A DNA stretch of 64,000 nucleotides from the NCBI GenBank assembly GCA_947683625.1, contig CANTUR010000055.1:2418501-2482500 (forward strand), given 5' to 3'. This document shows, in pieces, positions 44,929 through 55,620 of the stretch (the first letter of the stretch is position 1; the number at the start of each line of letters is the position of its first letter). The position numbers and the translations under genes are program-made. A model generated the notes under the pieces. It did no database searches. It was not told the origin of the DNA and was given only the letters and a program-made list of their open reading frames with translations. The stretch is from Mallotus nudiflorus. Lineage: Eukaryota; Streptophyta; Magnoliopsida; Malpighiales; Euphorbiaceae.

Positions 44929-45752
44929 GCATGAATATTTAAAATGCCTAACTTGCAGCAAAAAAAATCAAACTTGTCCTTCCCCAAAGCTTTCGTTAAT
45001 ATATTAGCAAGTTGAACTGAAGTATTCACATATTTAGTCACAAGATTTCCCGAGCTTATCTCATTACGAATAAAATGACAATCAACTTCAATGTGCTTTG
45101 TAAGTTCATGATAAACTGGATTAGCAGCTATGTGCATGGCTGCCTGACTATCACAGTAGAGACACATAGGCCCTAAATGATCAACACCAAGAGAAGACAA
45201 CAAACTCTTCAACCATTTCAGTTCACAAGTTGTTGTAGTCATAGACCTGTACTCAGCCTCAGAGGAGGAAAGAGAGACCATATGTTGTTTCTTAATTTTC
45301 CAGGAAATGGGAGAACTACCCAAGAAAACAAAATAACCTGTCAAAGATCTTCGTGTGAGTGGGCAACTAGCCCAATCAGAGTCATAATAACTATACAATT
45401 TCATATCACAATGGGAACAGAGAAATATCCCTTGACCTGGACTCCCTTTCAAATAACGAACAACACGCAACGCTGCCTCCCAATGTGTCTTCTTTGGCTA
45501 TAGAATAAATTGCACAAGGGTATGAATATAATAAGACAATTTACGTCGAGTTATAGTCAAGTAAATAAGGCGTCCCACCAACCGCCTATACTTGGCTGAA
45601 TCCTTCAAATTAGTACCAGTTGCAAGAGCTAGTTTATATTTCTGTTCAAGAGGTGTATTCATTGGTTTAGCCCTTAAAAAACTAGTTTCAAAGATAATAT
45701 CCAGCGCATATTTTCTTTGGCACAAGTGACCACCATCAGAATTTTGAGCCAC
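44919..45752 (-). pseudogene. pol: Ale-like RT C-terminus and RNase H
   Basis: The frame reads 'CQRKYALDIIFE', 'LVGRLIYLTITRRKLSY', then after a TAG at 45498 'RVVRYLKGSPGQGIFL', 'YYDSDWASCPLTRRS' (RNase H, first Asp), 'SLSSSEAEYRSM' and 'CDSQAAMHIAANPVYH'. RNase H removes the RNA strand during cDNA synthesis. The TRPDI(S/A)-type motif is changed to 'TRRKLSY'. The end lies within 10 bp of the polypurine tract. Confidence 0.88.
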
Positions 45753-46412
45753 CTATATTCCTAGGAAATATTTTAATTTTCCCAAGTCTTTCATATTAAA
45801 ACATTGGTTCAAATAATCCTTGAAACGTTGAACACCCACATCATCAATACTAGAAATAATAAGATCATTAACATATACTAAGATATTCAATTGAACATTC
45901 CTATCTTTTAAAATAAATAAGGAATAATCAAAGCTTGATTGTACGAACCCATATGTTTTCAAAGATTCTGCCAACCTAGCAAACCAACACCTAAGGGCCT
46001 GTCGCAATCCATATAGAGATTTTTGAAGTTTACATACCTTGCCTGAAGAGGGAGAAGCAAAACCCGGTGGCATTTGCATGTAAACTTCCTCCTTCAAATT
46101 ACTATGAAGAAAAGCATTTTGTACATCCATTTGGTGCAAACTCTAGTTCTTCGCAACCGCAACAACAATAAAAATACGCACAGTAACCATTTTTGCTTTG
46201 GGAGCAAAAGTTTCATGATAATCGATTCCTTCTACCTGATTATTTTTGAGAATCACCAATCTAGCTTTACATCATTCAATGCTTCCATCAGAGTTATATT
46301 TAATTTTATAAACCCATTTACTATTGATTGCTTTCTTTTCAAGTGGTAAGTCCACCACTATCCATGTGTCATTGTCCTCAAGAGCCTGAATTTCTTTTCT
46401 CATTGCTTCTCT
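45753..46412 (-). pseudogene. pol: Ale-like reverse transcriptase N-terminal and catalytic part
   Basis: RT motifs in order are 'SKWVYKIKYNSDGSI', 'NNQVEGIDYHETFAP', '[20 protein letters not shown]', '[21 protein letters not shown]' and the catalytic box '[11 protein letters not shown]'. The YVDD box reads YVND because the first Asp codon became AAT (45867-45869), which should abolish polymerase activity. Stops lie at about 46140 and about 46275, and TAG at 45753 ends the block after 'KYFLGI'. Confidence 0.88.
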
Positions 46413-46910
46413 CTATTGATCTTCTTTTACCGCTTCACTATATGAGTTGGGTTCATATCCTACAGTTATACTAGCAAAAAAGGAACGATGTTGTATAGAT
46501 AACTTATCATAATTCATATAGTGAGAAATAGGAAAGCGAGTACCTGAGAAATTTGATTGGAATGATGAGTGTGCTGAGGGGCTTAACTTCAAGGTATTTG
46601 TCACATAATCTTTTAACCGTATAGAAGGAATTTTAACTCGTTGTCCCTTTCCTAGATTTTCTATGGAGGCAACAATGTCAACCTCATCATTATTCTCCAT
46701 GTTTCTCCCATCACAATCTTTCTCAATTTCGCTACCCCTCCTATCAACACATTCTTCTTCATTATCACTATCTAATTCCTTACTATCACTAGTGCAATTT
46801 TGATATCCTTTTTCCTTTAAATCACCAATGGAAACATCTTTATCAGCATAAGGGAAATTAGTTTCAATAAATACTACATCCCTGGAGATAAAATATTCAT
46901 AAGTTTCCAA
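46413..46910 (-). pseudogene. pol: Ale-like integrase C-terminal linker
   Basis: It starts with 'METYEYFISRDVVFIETNFPY', a form of the Copia motif that links integrase and RT, then an acidic low-complexity linker and 'RVKIPSIRLKDYVTN'. It ends at a TAG where Trp is usual ('KEDQ-REAM'). Confidence 0.8.
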
Positions 46911-47174
46911 ATCATATAGTTTCCACCCTTTTTGTCCAAAAGGATAGCCAACAAATATACATTTTTGACTTCAACTAGCAAATTTATCCCTATCTCGATT
47001 CAAATGATGACTATAACATAAGCACCCAAAAATACGAATATTCATATATGATGGCTATTATCCAAATAGAATTTCAGAGGGAGTTTTACCATTTAAGAGT
47101 GTCGATGGTGTTCTATTAATTCAATAACCTGTTGTCAGCACACATTCACCCTAAAATTCAATGGGCAACTGTGC

Positions 47175-47790
47175 TTAAAATCGTAAAGCTTGAGCAATAT
47201 TCAGAATATGACGGTGCTTCCTTTCCATTTGTTCATTTTTTTGGGGAGTCCCAACACATAAGGTATGGTGCAAAATACCATTATCAATAAAATATTCTTT
47301 CAAACACATAAATTCACTACCATTGTCACTTCTAACAATTTTCACATCTTTCTTAAACTGTCTTTGAATCATTGCTATAAATCTCCTAAAAGTAGGACCT
47401 ACTTCATTTTTTCCATTCAACAAATATATCCAAACAGCACGAGAACAATCATTCATAATAGTAAAAAAAAATTGCACTACAAGAAGAAGGCACCTTATAA
47501 GGTCCCTATAGATCGCAATGTATTAAATCAAAACATTCTTTGGCTTTATTATTACTAGAATAAAAAATTTCTTTTGTCTGCTTAGCACGAAAACAAATAT
47601 TACAGGACTTATCATCATTATTATTAAAACCAATTACTCCAGGAATCAATTCTAACACCTTGTAAGATGGATGACCCATTCGTTTATGCCAAAGCTGAGC
47701 AGATGCAACACTATCTATTTTGTAAGCATGAGCTGAAGTTCCTTCTTTGAGAAAGTAAAGCCCCTCACTCTCCTCACTCGCTCCAATCAT
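47175..47790 (-). pseudogene. pol: Ale-like GAG-pre-integrase and integrase core, frameshifted
   Basis: The first part (47506-47790) has 'LWHKRMGHPSYKVLELI' and 'CNICFRAKQTKEIFY', the zinc-binding H-H-C-C region, and ends at TAG 47506 where 'CDLWGPY' is expected. A run of nine T (47463-47471) then shifts the frame. The second part (47175-47477) has 'IMNDCSRAVWIYLL', 'KIVRSDNGSEFM' and 'TPQKNEQMERKHRHIL', the catalytic D, D and E regions. More integrase sequence continues to about 46920 in broken form. Confidence 0.87.
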
Positions 47791-47865
47791 ATTCCTCGTA
47801 CTTCGGTCCTGTATAACACAAAATTTATCAGTAAGCTGAATAACTGACTTTGAATCTCTAAGAAG

Positions 47866-48267
47866 TTATGATACAGATATCAAATTGCATTTTAGTTTGG
47901 GCACAAAAAGAACATGTTGCAACTTCAAATCTCCTCCAAGGGAAATTATCCCTTCTTTCAACGCCTTAGTCGTCACTCCATTAGGTAACCTAACTGGATA
48001 TGGTACAATGTCTCTTGCATCACTCATACATGCATACACACTAATCATATGATTAGAAGCTCCTGAATCAATAATCCAAGGCAAAATTCTGTGCTTACCC
48101 ATCAACCTGTCATTTGTTCCAGCATTTTGAGAATTTAGTAATCCAAGCAATTTGGTCCATTGCTCATTACTCAAATCGATAATACCTTTTCTGTCTTCAT
48201 CGATTACTATACCTCTCCCACCATCAGAACCAAAAGCTTGAGTTACATTTGCTCTTTGCTTTCCCAT
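47866..48267 (-). pseudogene. pol: Ale-like protease region
   Basis: The active-site motif 'WIIDSGASNHM' is present, followed by 'VRLPNGVTTKALKEGIISLG' and 'LQHVLFVPKLKCNLISVS', a typical Copia protease and its C-terminal segment. Upstream, at about 48360-48420, a zinc knuckle reads 'CPNCGHDADSYF' with the last Cys changed to Tyr. Confidence 0.88.
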
Positions 48268-48486
48268 ACTACGTTTACGTCCTCCACCTTGTCCGGATAC
48301 AGTTGTACGTGGCCTGTTACCCTACCATTTTGGGTAACCAATAAGCTAAAAATAAGAATCTGCATCGTGTCCGCAGTTTGGGCATATCAAAATTTTTCCC
48401 TTCGAGTCCCCCCTTGAATTTTGACCTCCTGCTTGCATTGCAAAGCTCATCGGATTCCCTCTTTCCTCTTTTACTCGAGTCACAGT

Positions 48487-49181
48487 TCACACCTTTTCCT
48501 GTTGTACGACCATAGCATATGCACGGTTCAAGTTTGGCAGTGATTCCGTACTCAGGATATTGGAACGAACTGTTCCATAACTTGCTTCATCCAACCCCAT
48601 CAAAAATTGATGAACCCTTTCATCTTCACGCTTTTTTCCCAAGTCAGCTATAAGATTACATTTGCAACCCATACAAGCATATACAGGTATTTTGTCATAA
48701 TTGTTTAACTTATCCCAAATCATCTTGAGCCTACTATAATAAGCAACAATAGCTTGCCCATTCTGTTTACAGTTTGCTAGATCTGACCGTAATTGCTGCA
48801 CTCGAGGTTTATTCCTAATAGAGAATCGCTCTCTAATATCATCCCATAAATCCTTCACAATCTCCACATGTGAGATAGTTGAATAAAGTTTGGGTTCAAT
48901 GGTGTTAAACACCCAAACACCAGCATAGAATTAACTGTCCACCAATCTTCAAATTCTGATTCATCCTTAGCTGGTTGTCTAATTGTTCCATCAATAAATC
49001 CATATTTCTTCTTAGCACGAAGTGCAGTCCACATAGCCCGTGCCCATTCATCATAATTCTCTCCTCTCAGCTGAACTTGGGTAATAATATTACCTGGATT
49101 ATTATTCTAGGTGAGTGTATAAGGATTCGAATGTTTCTTCTCTATTCCAGATTTTTCTCCTTCTTTTGATGGATCAACCAT
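48487..49181 (-). pseudogene. gag: Ale-like Gag
   Basis: Gag starts at ATG 49179-49181, one base after the primer site ('MVDPSKEGEKSGIEKKHSNPY'). It includes the Copia N-terminal motif ('NNNPGNIITQVQLRGENYDEW', 'YGFIDGTI'), a one-base frameshift near 48915-48925, then the Gag core ('VKDLWDDIRERFSI', 'RVQQLRSDLANCKQ', 'VHQFLMGLDEASYGTVRSNIL'). One early TAG replaces a codon after 'YTLT'. It forms the particle shell in which cDNA is made. Confidence 0.9.
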
Positions 49182-49182
49182 T

Positions 49183-49194
49183 GCTCTGATACCA
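49183..49194 (-). other. Primer binding site of the Ale-like element
   Basis: The sense strand reads TGGTATCAGAGC, immediately next to the 5' LTR. Confidence 0.92.
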
Positions 49195-49526
49195 TGAAAA
49201 GAAACTAGAATATTAAAAGAAAAAATCTATTATTCTTATTCACATTGCTAGTTTATATATATACATTAGATTTCTAATTGAGAAAGGAAAACTATTCCTA
49301 AAATTAGATTCCTAAATAAGGAAGGAAAACTATTTCTAAAATATATACAAGAAGGAAGGAAAACTATTCCTAAAATTAGATTCCTAAATAAGGAAGGAAA
49401 ACTATTTCTAAAATATATACAAGAAGGAAGGAAAACTATTACTAAAATTAGATTCCTAAATAAGGAAGGAAAACTATTCCTAAAATATGTACAAGAAACC
49501 TTCTCAAATACGCACATCTCCTAATA
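49195..49526 (-). repeat. 5' LTR of the Ale-like element with internal tandem repeats
   Basis: This 332-bp LTR contains about 2.5 to 3 tandem units of 72 bp ('aggaaggaaaactattcctaaaa' type). One unit fewer in the 3' LTR explains most of the 86-bp difference in length. Confidence 0.88.
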
Positions 49527-49531
49527 GAAAA

Positions 49532-50079
49532 ATTCAATTAATTTTTAGGAGTTTGTAAATATTATTTCATATATTCGAATATATGTTTATCATAAATTAA
49601 CATTTAATTCAATTTTTAGATACCCTGAGTTGGAATTCAGAATGTTCGATGATCTTTTTGGGACTTGCTATTATTATATGTATATTGGAAGGCAAATTTA
49701 ATTATAAAGTGAAAATAGTCACTCTTTAAAATTTATCTTCAGTTAAACTTCCAACTATCCAAAATCAAAAGCATAAATGCTCAAGCACTAATGGAGAAAT
49801 CAATTCAATAAAATATCATAAAAGAGAAGGAATACACGAGCCAATGAATTTCAATACTACAACTTTTAGATTCGCCAGAAAAGGCAATCCACTGACAAAT
49901 AGAAACCTTAGTTGGGAAAGTTTTCATGATAAAGAAGTATACCTCAGTAACTATATCCCAAATCATCTTTTAGGTATGGTCTCTTCCAAATCTGATAACA
50001 GTAAAAGAACTAACTAGCTTTATATTTTCCTTTTTAAGTTCAAATCAGAAAGGGAAAAGCTAAGGGTTCAGGGAGGCAG
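49532..50079. other. Upstream part of LINE relic or unrelated AT-rich DNA
   Basis: No frame with motifs is visible before about 50040. The stretch is less AT-rich than most of the window and may be the decayed 5' part of the LINE. Confidence 0.35.
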
Positions 50080-51028
50080 GCCATTAGCAATATAAAGGAA
50101 TATGATGGTGTTGAAATATTGTAGTTTATAATTAACCATGGATGAGCTTAACTTCAACCAAAAAAGCTTCTAGTACACGTCCATGGACTACCCCTCCAAC
50201 AACTGACAAAAGATAATGCAAAGATCATAGAAAATAATGTATTTGTAAGACTGAAATTGGAAGAAAATGCTATGTGCATTGATGAGGATTGGGATTCGGT
50301 AATAAGGTTGAAAGTTAAAGTTGATATGAAAAACCCTTTGCCCAAAGGCTTCATAAACATGAGAGAAGGAAATAACTAATAGTTATATTTCTAATATAAA
50401 AGGTTATCGTTCATATGTTATCTATGTAGTTTCTTTAACCATAACACATCTAGTTGCCAAATTGCATCCATGGAGGAGGAATGCAACATCCGAGTGAATA
50501 ATGGCCAAGCATATGGACCTTAGATCCTAGCGTTGCCGATAAGAAAAAATTGACTAGGGAAAATCCATACTGGAATGAAGTAGCAGGCTATCTACTGAGC
50601 CTAGTTCATAAGGAATATCTAGAGGTTAAAATAGGTAACCAGTTTTTGATTGAAGGAAGTAGTAACGAAAGGAAAAGTTAGTAGTGGTAATGCAGAAGAA
50701 GGGAAAAAGGAACAATTTCAGGGAAAGATAGCATAAATCCTATTACCAAGATTCAAGGCCTTATCAATTAAGGAAAGCCTAAAAGGTACTTTTGTTAGCA
50801 TTAGGAAATAAGGCACAAGTAAAGTTGCAAAAAGCATGGGAAAGTGGCAAGGTAAGAACTTAATGTAACCTCTATCAAGACACCTCTCATAACTAAGGAA
50901 ATTGCTCCGATGGAAGAAAAAACCTTTTCAAAAGAACTTGGCTTTAAAAGCCTAGAAAAAAAAAAGCCAGACCTGACCAAATTGTAACAGCAGGCCCACT
51001 TACTAAGGATAGTTTGCTAAGCTCGTTA
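50040..51028 (+). pseudogene. LINE ORF1 (DUF4283 and CCHC knuckle), decayed
   Basis: On the plus strand, across frameshifts and stops, one reads 'MDELNFNQKSF', 'VHVHGLPLQQLTKDNAKIIEN', 'VIRLKVKVDMKNPLPKGFI', then a zinc knuckle 'CYLCSFFNHNTSSC' with intact C-x2-C-x4-H-x4-C spacing, and 'NNGQAYGP'. This is the layout of ORF1 of plant L1-type LINEs, an RNA-binding protein. A Lys/Asn-rich tail continues to 51028, where a probable solo LTR cuts it. No endonuclease or RT is visible. Confidence 0.65.
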
Positions 51029-51378
51029 TGTAACATCCTCAACCTTAACCAGAAGCACTTCATTTAAATTTGCATGCATTGCATATAATTCATTTGAACA
51101 TATGCATCTCAAATCATTCCATCTGACTATATGAATTCCATAATTTTTTATTTGTTTTGTAGTTATCAAAGTGCATTACAATAGTACACTTGAGTATGTG
51201 TAATATGTGTTATATAAGATGTATTTGAGGTATTATAAATTGAAAGTTTAGTTAATAAATAAATATGTGAAGAATTAAATCTAGTTGACTTGTTTATATG
51301 AATAACCTTTTGGACTAAATTGAGATTTTGCATAGAAGGAGGATCGATTTGAACTTTGCTTGATATTTGATGATGATG

Positions 51379-51460
<82 letters not shown>

Positions 51461-52514
51461 CATAATGGTTAGTGGATATTTATGAGAGGTAAGAAAAAAT
51501 TAGAAAACTCTATTTTATATCCTATAGGAAAATCTAGAAACTTCTGTTGCTTCTTTACCTTAAGTCATCGTCCTTTTTGCCATCTAAAGTTCATAATTTC
51601 CTTTTTCTCTCAAGTTCTTAAACTTGAGATTTTTTATGATTTCAGCTACTAATTGAATCCCAAAGCATTGATGAAGCTCCATAAGGTGATATGAGTCATC
51701 CATAGAGTGTTTGACATTTTAAAAAGTGAGTATAAATATTGATTGAATTCTTGGGTGAAGTTGTGTGATTGAGGTGAATTTCCTTTTGATTATTTAAATG
51801 TATATGGTTTGTTTATTGATTGATTATGTTTATATATAAGTATTTATAAGTTAAATGCAAATTCACACGTGAGCACTTGCATACGAATATAAAAGGACGT
51901 TGTGACTAGCTTGACAAATATTTGCATATCACATGACAAATGCAAATGATCAAAGAAAATCACATGATTCACATGTTATAGGCTAACCAGTAAAATCAAA
52001 TGGCAATTGTTTCACATTAATCCTCGGAGCAATATTTATCTTGTCAGACCACAACAAAATCAATGAATATTACATTAGCACTTACATTTGAATGAATTGT
52101 TATTGTATTGTGATTTGATATCAATTGTTTGCTTTGTGTGCCTTTAGAAATTTAATTGATATTTATATTCATTGAATCATGACTGATCAAATCATAATTA
52201 TTTTTCTAAATAGTGAAGTTTGAAGTGTGACTATTTTGAAGCATATAACATTATAAATAAAGTATGGAGTAAAGGTTATTGGTCAAACCTTTATTCTCTT
52301 TCTCTCTCCTTATATCATAAACATACACTTAGATAAAGGGTTATATATTTTATACGTATATAAATCTAGCTTATATGTATTAAATGAATATAAATATTAT
52401 AATCTTTTTATATGTTTAAATAATATGTGGACTTTATTTGATTATGATGTGATTGTACTAATATGTTAAATAAAGACTTGGGGAATTTAAACAGTAACAA
52501 TATAGGTTGTTACA
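51029..52514. repeat. Probable solo LTR inserted in the LINE relic
   Basis: The 1486-bp block starts TGTAACATCC and ends GGTTGTTACA, an imperfect inverted terminus typical of Gypsy LTRs. LINE ORF1-like sequence lies on both sides. Flanking pentamers CGTTA and TGTTC agree at only three of five positions, so the target duplication is decayed or the call is wrong. Orientation is not known. Confidence 0.5.
51371..51460. repeat. (ATA)n then (TTA)n palindromic microsatellite
   Basis: About 15 ATA/AAT-phase units switch abruptly to about 15 TTA/ATT-phase units, giving a long near-perfect inverted repeat. Confidence 0.9.
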
Positions 52515-52918
52515 TGTTCAGCCAAGAGAGGAGAAAACTAAGTCCAGACTAGTGACAAATAATATACAAAAGGCCAACAAATTTAAGCTCAAGGATTTGG
52601 CAAGCGTGGGTCGAATAGTAGGATGAAATGACTCTGAAATGGAAAATAACAGGATAGCAAGAGACCTAGCGGAAGAATGGAGTCAAGATTCAGAAGGTGG
52701 ACATTTGGCGGAGGAGCCTTTAAATGGAGAGAATATCCTCATTGACTAAGACTAGGAGATGGATTTTTTTTAACAGGTTTTCCCTTTTTGCTGGCACAGA
52801 GTAGGTTTTTTCAATAGCGTATCTCAGATTTTTTAAGCTGGGATGTAGCGTTTTTTAAGTCCGGTGAAGCTTAGTGTTGTCATATTAGGGTCAATCACTT
52901 ATAGCTGAACGTTAAGAA
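52515..52918 (+). pseudogene. Downstream tail of the LINE relic
   Basis: Up to about 52760 the sequence resumes the Lys/Asn/Gln-rich composition of the LINE ORF1 tail seen before 51029, with no clear domain and several stops. The remaining 150 bp up to the next LTR is unassigned. Confidence 0.35.
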
Positions 52919-55620
52919 TGTAATTTGGGTACTTATGATCTGAAATTTTTATATAAATTATTAAAATAATTTCTAAGATATGAGTGCTAACAGATATTTT
53001 TATTAATGAGAATTTTAATATTTTTGATGTTATTATTATTTTATTTATTTATTTTATTAAATTGTCATGTTTGGTCATTATGAAATTAAATTTTATTTTG
53101 AGAGTTATTATTTATTATATTATTATTTGGTATTGTTGCTAGATTAAAAATTAAAATTAAATTTTATTGTTATTTATTATTTAATATTATTAATATTAAT
53201 TTGGGGATTAATTAATGTCAATTAAGATTTGATGATTATTATTATTTGTGATGTTAAATAAATATATGTGTGTAGATGTGTGTGTATATATATATATGTA
53301 TAATTAAAAAAAAGGACAAAAAATATTTTTTTCGATTTCTTATTTCCCTCCTTTTTTTTTTCTTCTTCTTCTCACGTCACTACCTCACCGGACCACCAAC
53401 CAAACCTCTGTGCGCCACCACCACACCACCATCAATAGCACCGTCAATCCAGCAGTAGCAACAACAACAAGGAAGACATCACTGTGTGAACAATGCAGTC
53501 TGGTAGCTGGCGAGGAAACCGATCGAGCTTGTGCTCGTTTCGAAGCTCACATTACGAGCTTCGATAATACGTAGTTAGTTTTGAGTGTATCGACCGGTAA
53601 AGACTTTGAAAACTCGATTTTTATTTTATGTCAATATGTTTAATTTGATTTTTCTTATTGAATTTAATTTTATTTGGAGATGTGGTAATTAGATAAATTG
53701 ATTTTTGAGCTAAGGTCTACCTAAATATTATTCTTATTTATTTTTTTGAAATCATTTAAAAAATACATATTTTCGAGTTCAGTTATTGTTCACATAATCT
53801 CGGGTCCAAAAATTTTCTTATTTTTGTTAAATTCTATATATTATTTAGAGCAAGTTTCATAAAGGAAGTTTATTTAAATTACATACCGAATTTTTATTAC
53901 GAATTTTTGAATGATTATGTAAAAAATAGAATTTTGGAGAAATTAATATAAATAAGTAATTTTTATGTTTTAATTGAAATTGTTGATAATTAATAGGTTT
54001 TGGATAGTTTTTGAGTGATAATTGCCATTAAAATAATTTTTATAAATTAATTACTATTTTTAGCTAATTAATGGTAATTTTTCAAAATATATTCGAATAA
54101 TAATTTTAATTATTATTTTAAAGCTTAAATAAGTTTTTAGGTATTTTTATTATATAATTGATTATTTTTAAATAATAATTGGTAATTTATGCTAATTAAA
54201 TTTTAAAATTTTGAATAATTGTTTTATTAATATTATTTAATTGTAAATTGGATTTTATTATTTATTTTGAAAAATTAAACATGTTTTATGCTTTTATTAT
54301 CTAAATAAATTGATTTTTGGTATTTAATTGAATTTTTATAATTTTGGTGATTTATTAATAATTATTATTATTTTTGGAATTATTGTTGGAATTGGTTCTC
54401 AATTGTGCAATATTTGCAATTTGGGAGTCCAACCCGAGGTTTGGTGATGTGGGTTATTTAGAAGTGAATTTTTTGTGCAAGATTGACTCTATTTTTAGTA
54501 GAGAGACGTCCATTTTACAGAGAAAATTCTGTCGAATTTTTAGTAGATTTCTCATAAAATGTGACAACCGGTCCGAGTCTAGTTTTGAAAATTTTCCCAA
54601 GTCGTGTCTAGATTGAGTTATTCTTAGAATTCTAGAATTATTAAATTAGGACTTTTATTCTAATAATAATATAATTATTTTTCTTTAGCTATACCGTGAG
54701 TTAGGCCGGCCGGACCAAGCCAACCAAACTGGAACAACAGAGCGCAGTAGTATTGTAAGTTATCATTACATATATGTATTACACATAGAATAAATATTTT
54801 GTGAGCATCCATGATTTAAATAATGTGAATTTAAATATGAATTATTTATTTAAATGCTTATATTTATATTTTGTATATATTTGGTATATAAGTGGTATAT
54901 TGTTTGATGAATAGATGCTACCATATTTTTAATTACGTATTTCATTATTTTTAATATTTATAAGTATGATTTAGAGGATAATTGTAGAACGTGCCACCTA
55001 GTGGGCTACACTAGGACTGTTGCATGACAGTACAATAGATTTTAGGCTGAGAATCTGATTATTTGATTATGAAGTTGAATATTGAGATTAATGATTATTG
55101 GAAAGGGTGGCTGCGAATCTTTGATTGACATAGTATACTCGGAGTCAATCATGTTGGTAGTGAGATTGCAGATCATCAGTTGACTTAGTGTACTCAGGGC
55201 TAGTTTACTACCTTAAGTTAGATAAATAGATATTTAGAGTTATGGATAAGTCAGTTGGCTATTGGTTATATGATCGAGGTTGCGGACTATATAGGATTTT
55301 ACTTTGATCCTCCACCTATAAATTTGTCTATATTTATTATTGCATTGAAAAAGTGATTTTTGACATGTGTATGAAATGCATGCATATCATATTATATAAA
55401 TATAAATATATTATTATACTGATGCCTAAATGCTTGTATTTTATAGTGTATGTATATATATAATAATAATTCACTCAGTGAGATTTGATCTCCTCCCTCA
55501 ATATTTTTTCAGAACATTTAACTTCGTTAGATCTCAGTAATAGGCCCCTTCACCGTTCTTCTTCAGCCCTGACTATTTTATGTAATTTTTATATCTAAAT
55601 TTTTATATCAAAATTTGGTC
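52919..55620 (+). repeat. Truncated old LTR of the Tekay family
   Basis: It aligns in order with the sense strand of the chromovirus LTR and with 60343-63448. Matching parts include 'gactctatttttagtagaga' near 54485, 'gaacgtgccacctagtgggc' near 54990 and 'attcactcagtgag' near 55470. The last 250 bp or so of the LTR, and any primer site, are missing. The open frames inside (53276-53458, 54374-54616) are shadows of LTR sequence. Confidence 0.75.

Larger units (their letters stand above)
44666..49526 (-). mobile_element. Ale-like Ty1/Copia retrotransposon, complete but decayed
   Basis: The 4.86-kb element is flanked by GAAAA (44661-44665 and 49527-49531). LTRs are 246 bp (44666-44911) and 332 bp (49195-49526). 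The primer site (49183-49194) matches initiator-Met tRNA perfectly, and the polypurine tract starts at 44912. The minus strand encodes gag, protease, integrase, RT and RNase H in Copia order, with a frameshift near 47463-47471, another in gag and at least seven stops. Short LTRs and the gag sequence suggest the Ale group; this is inference. Confidence 0.9.
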
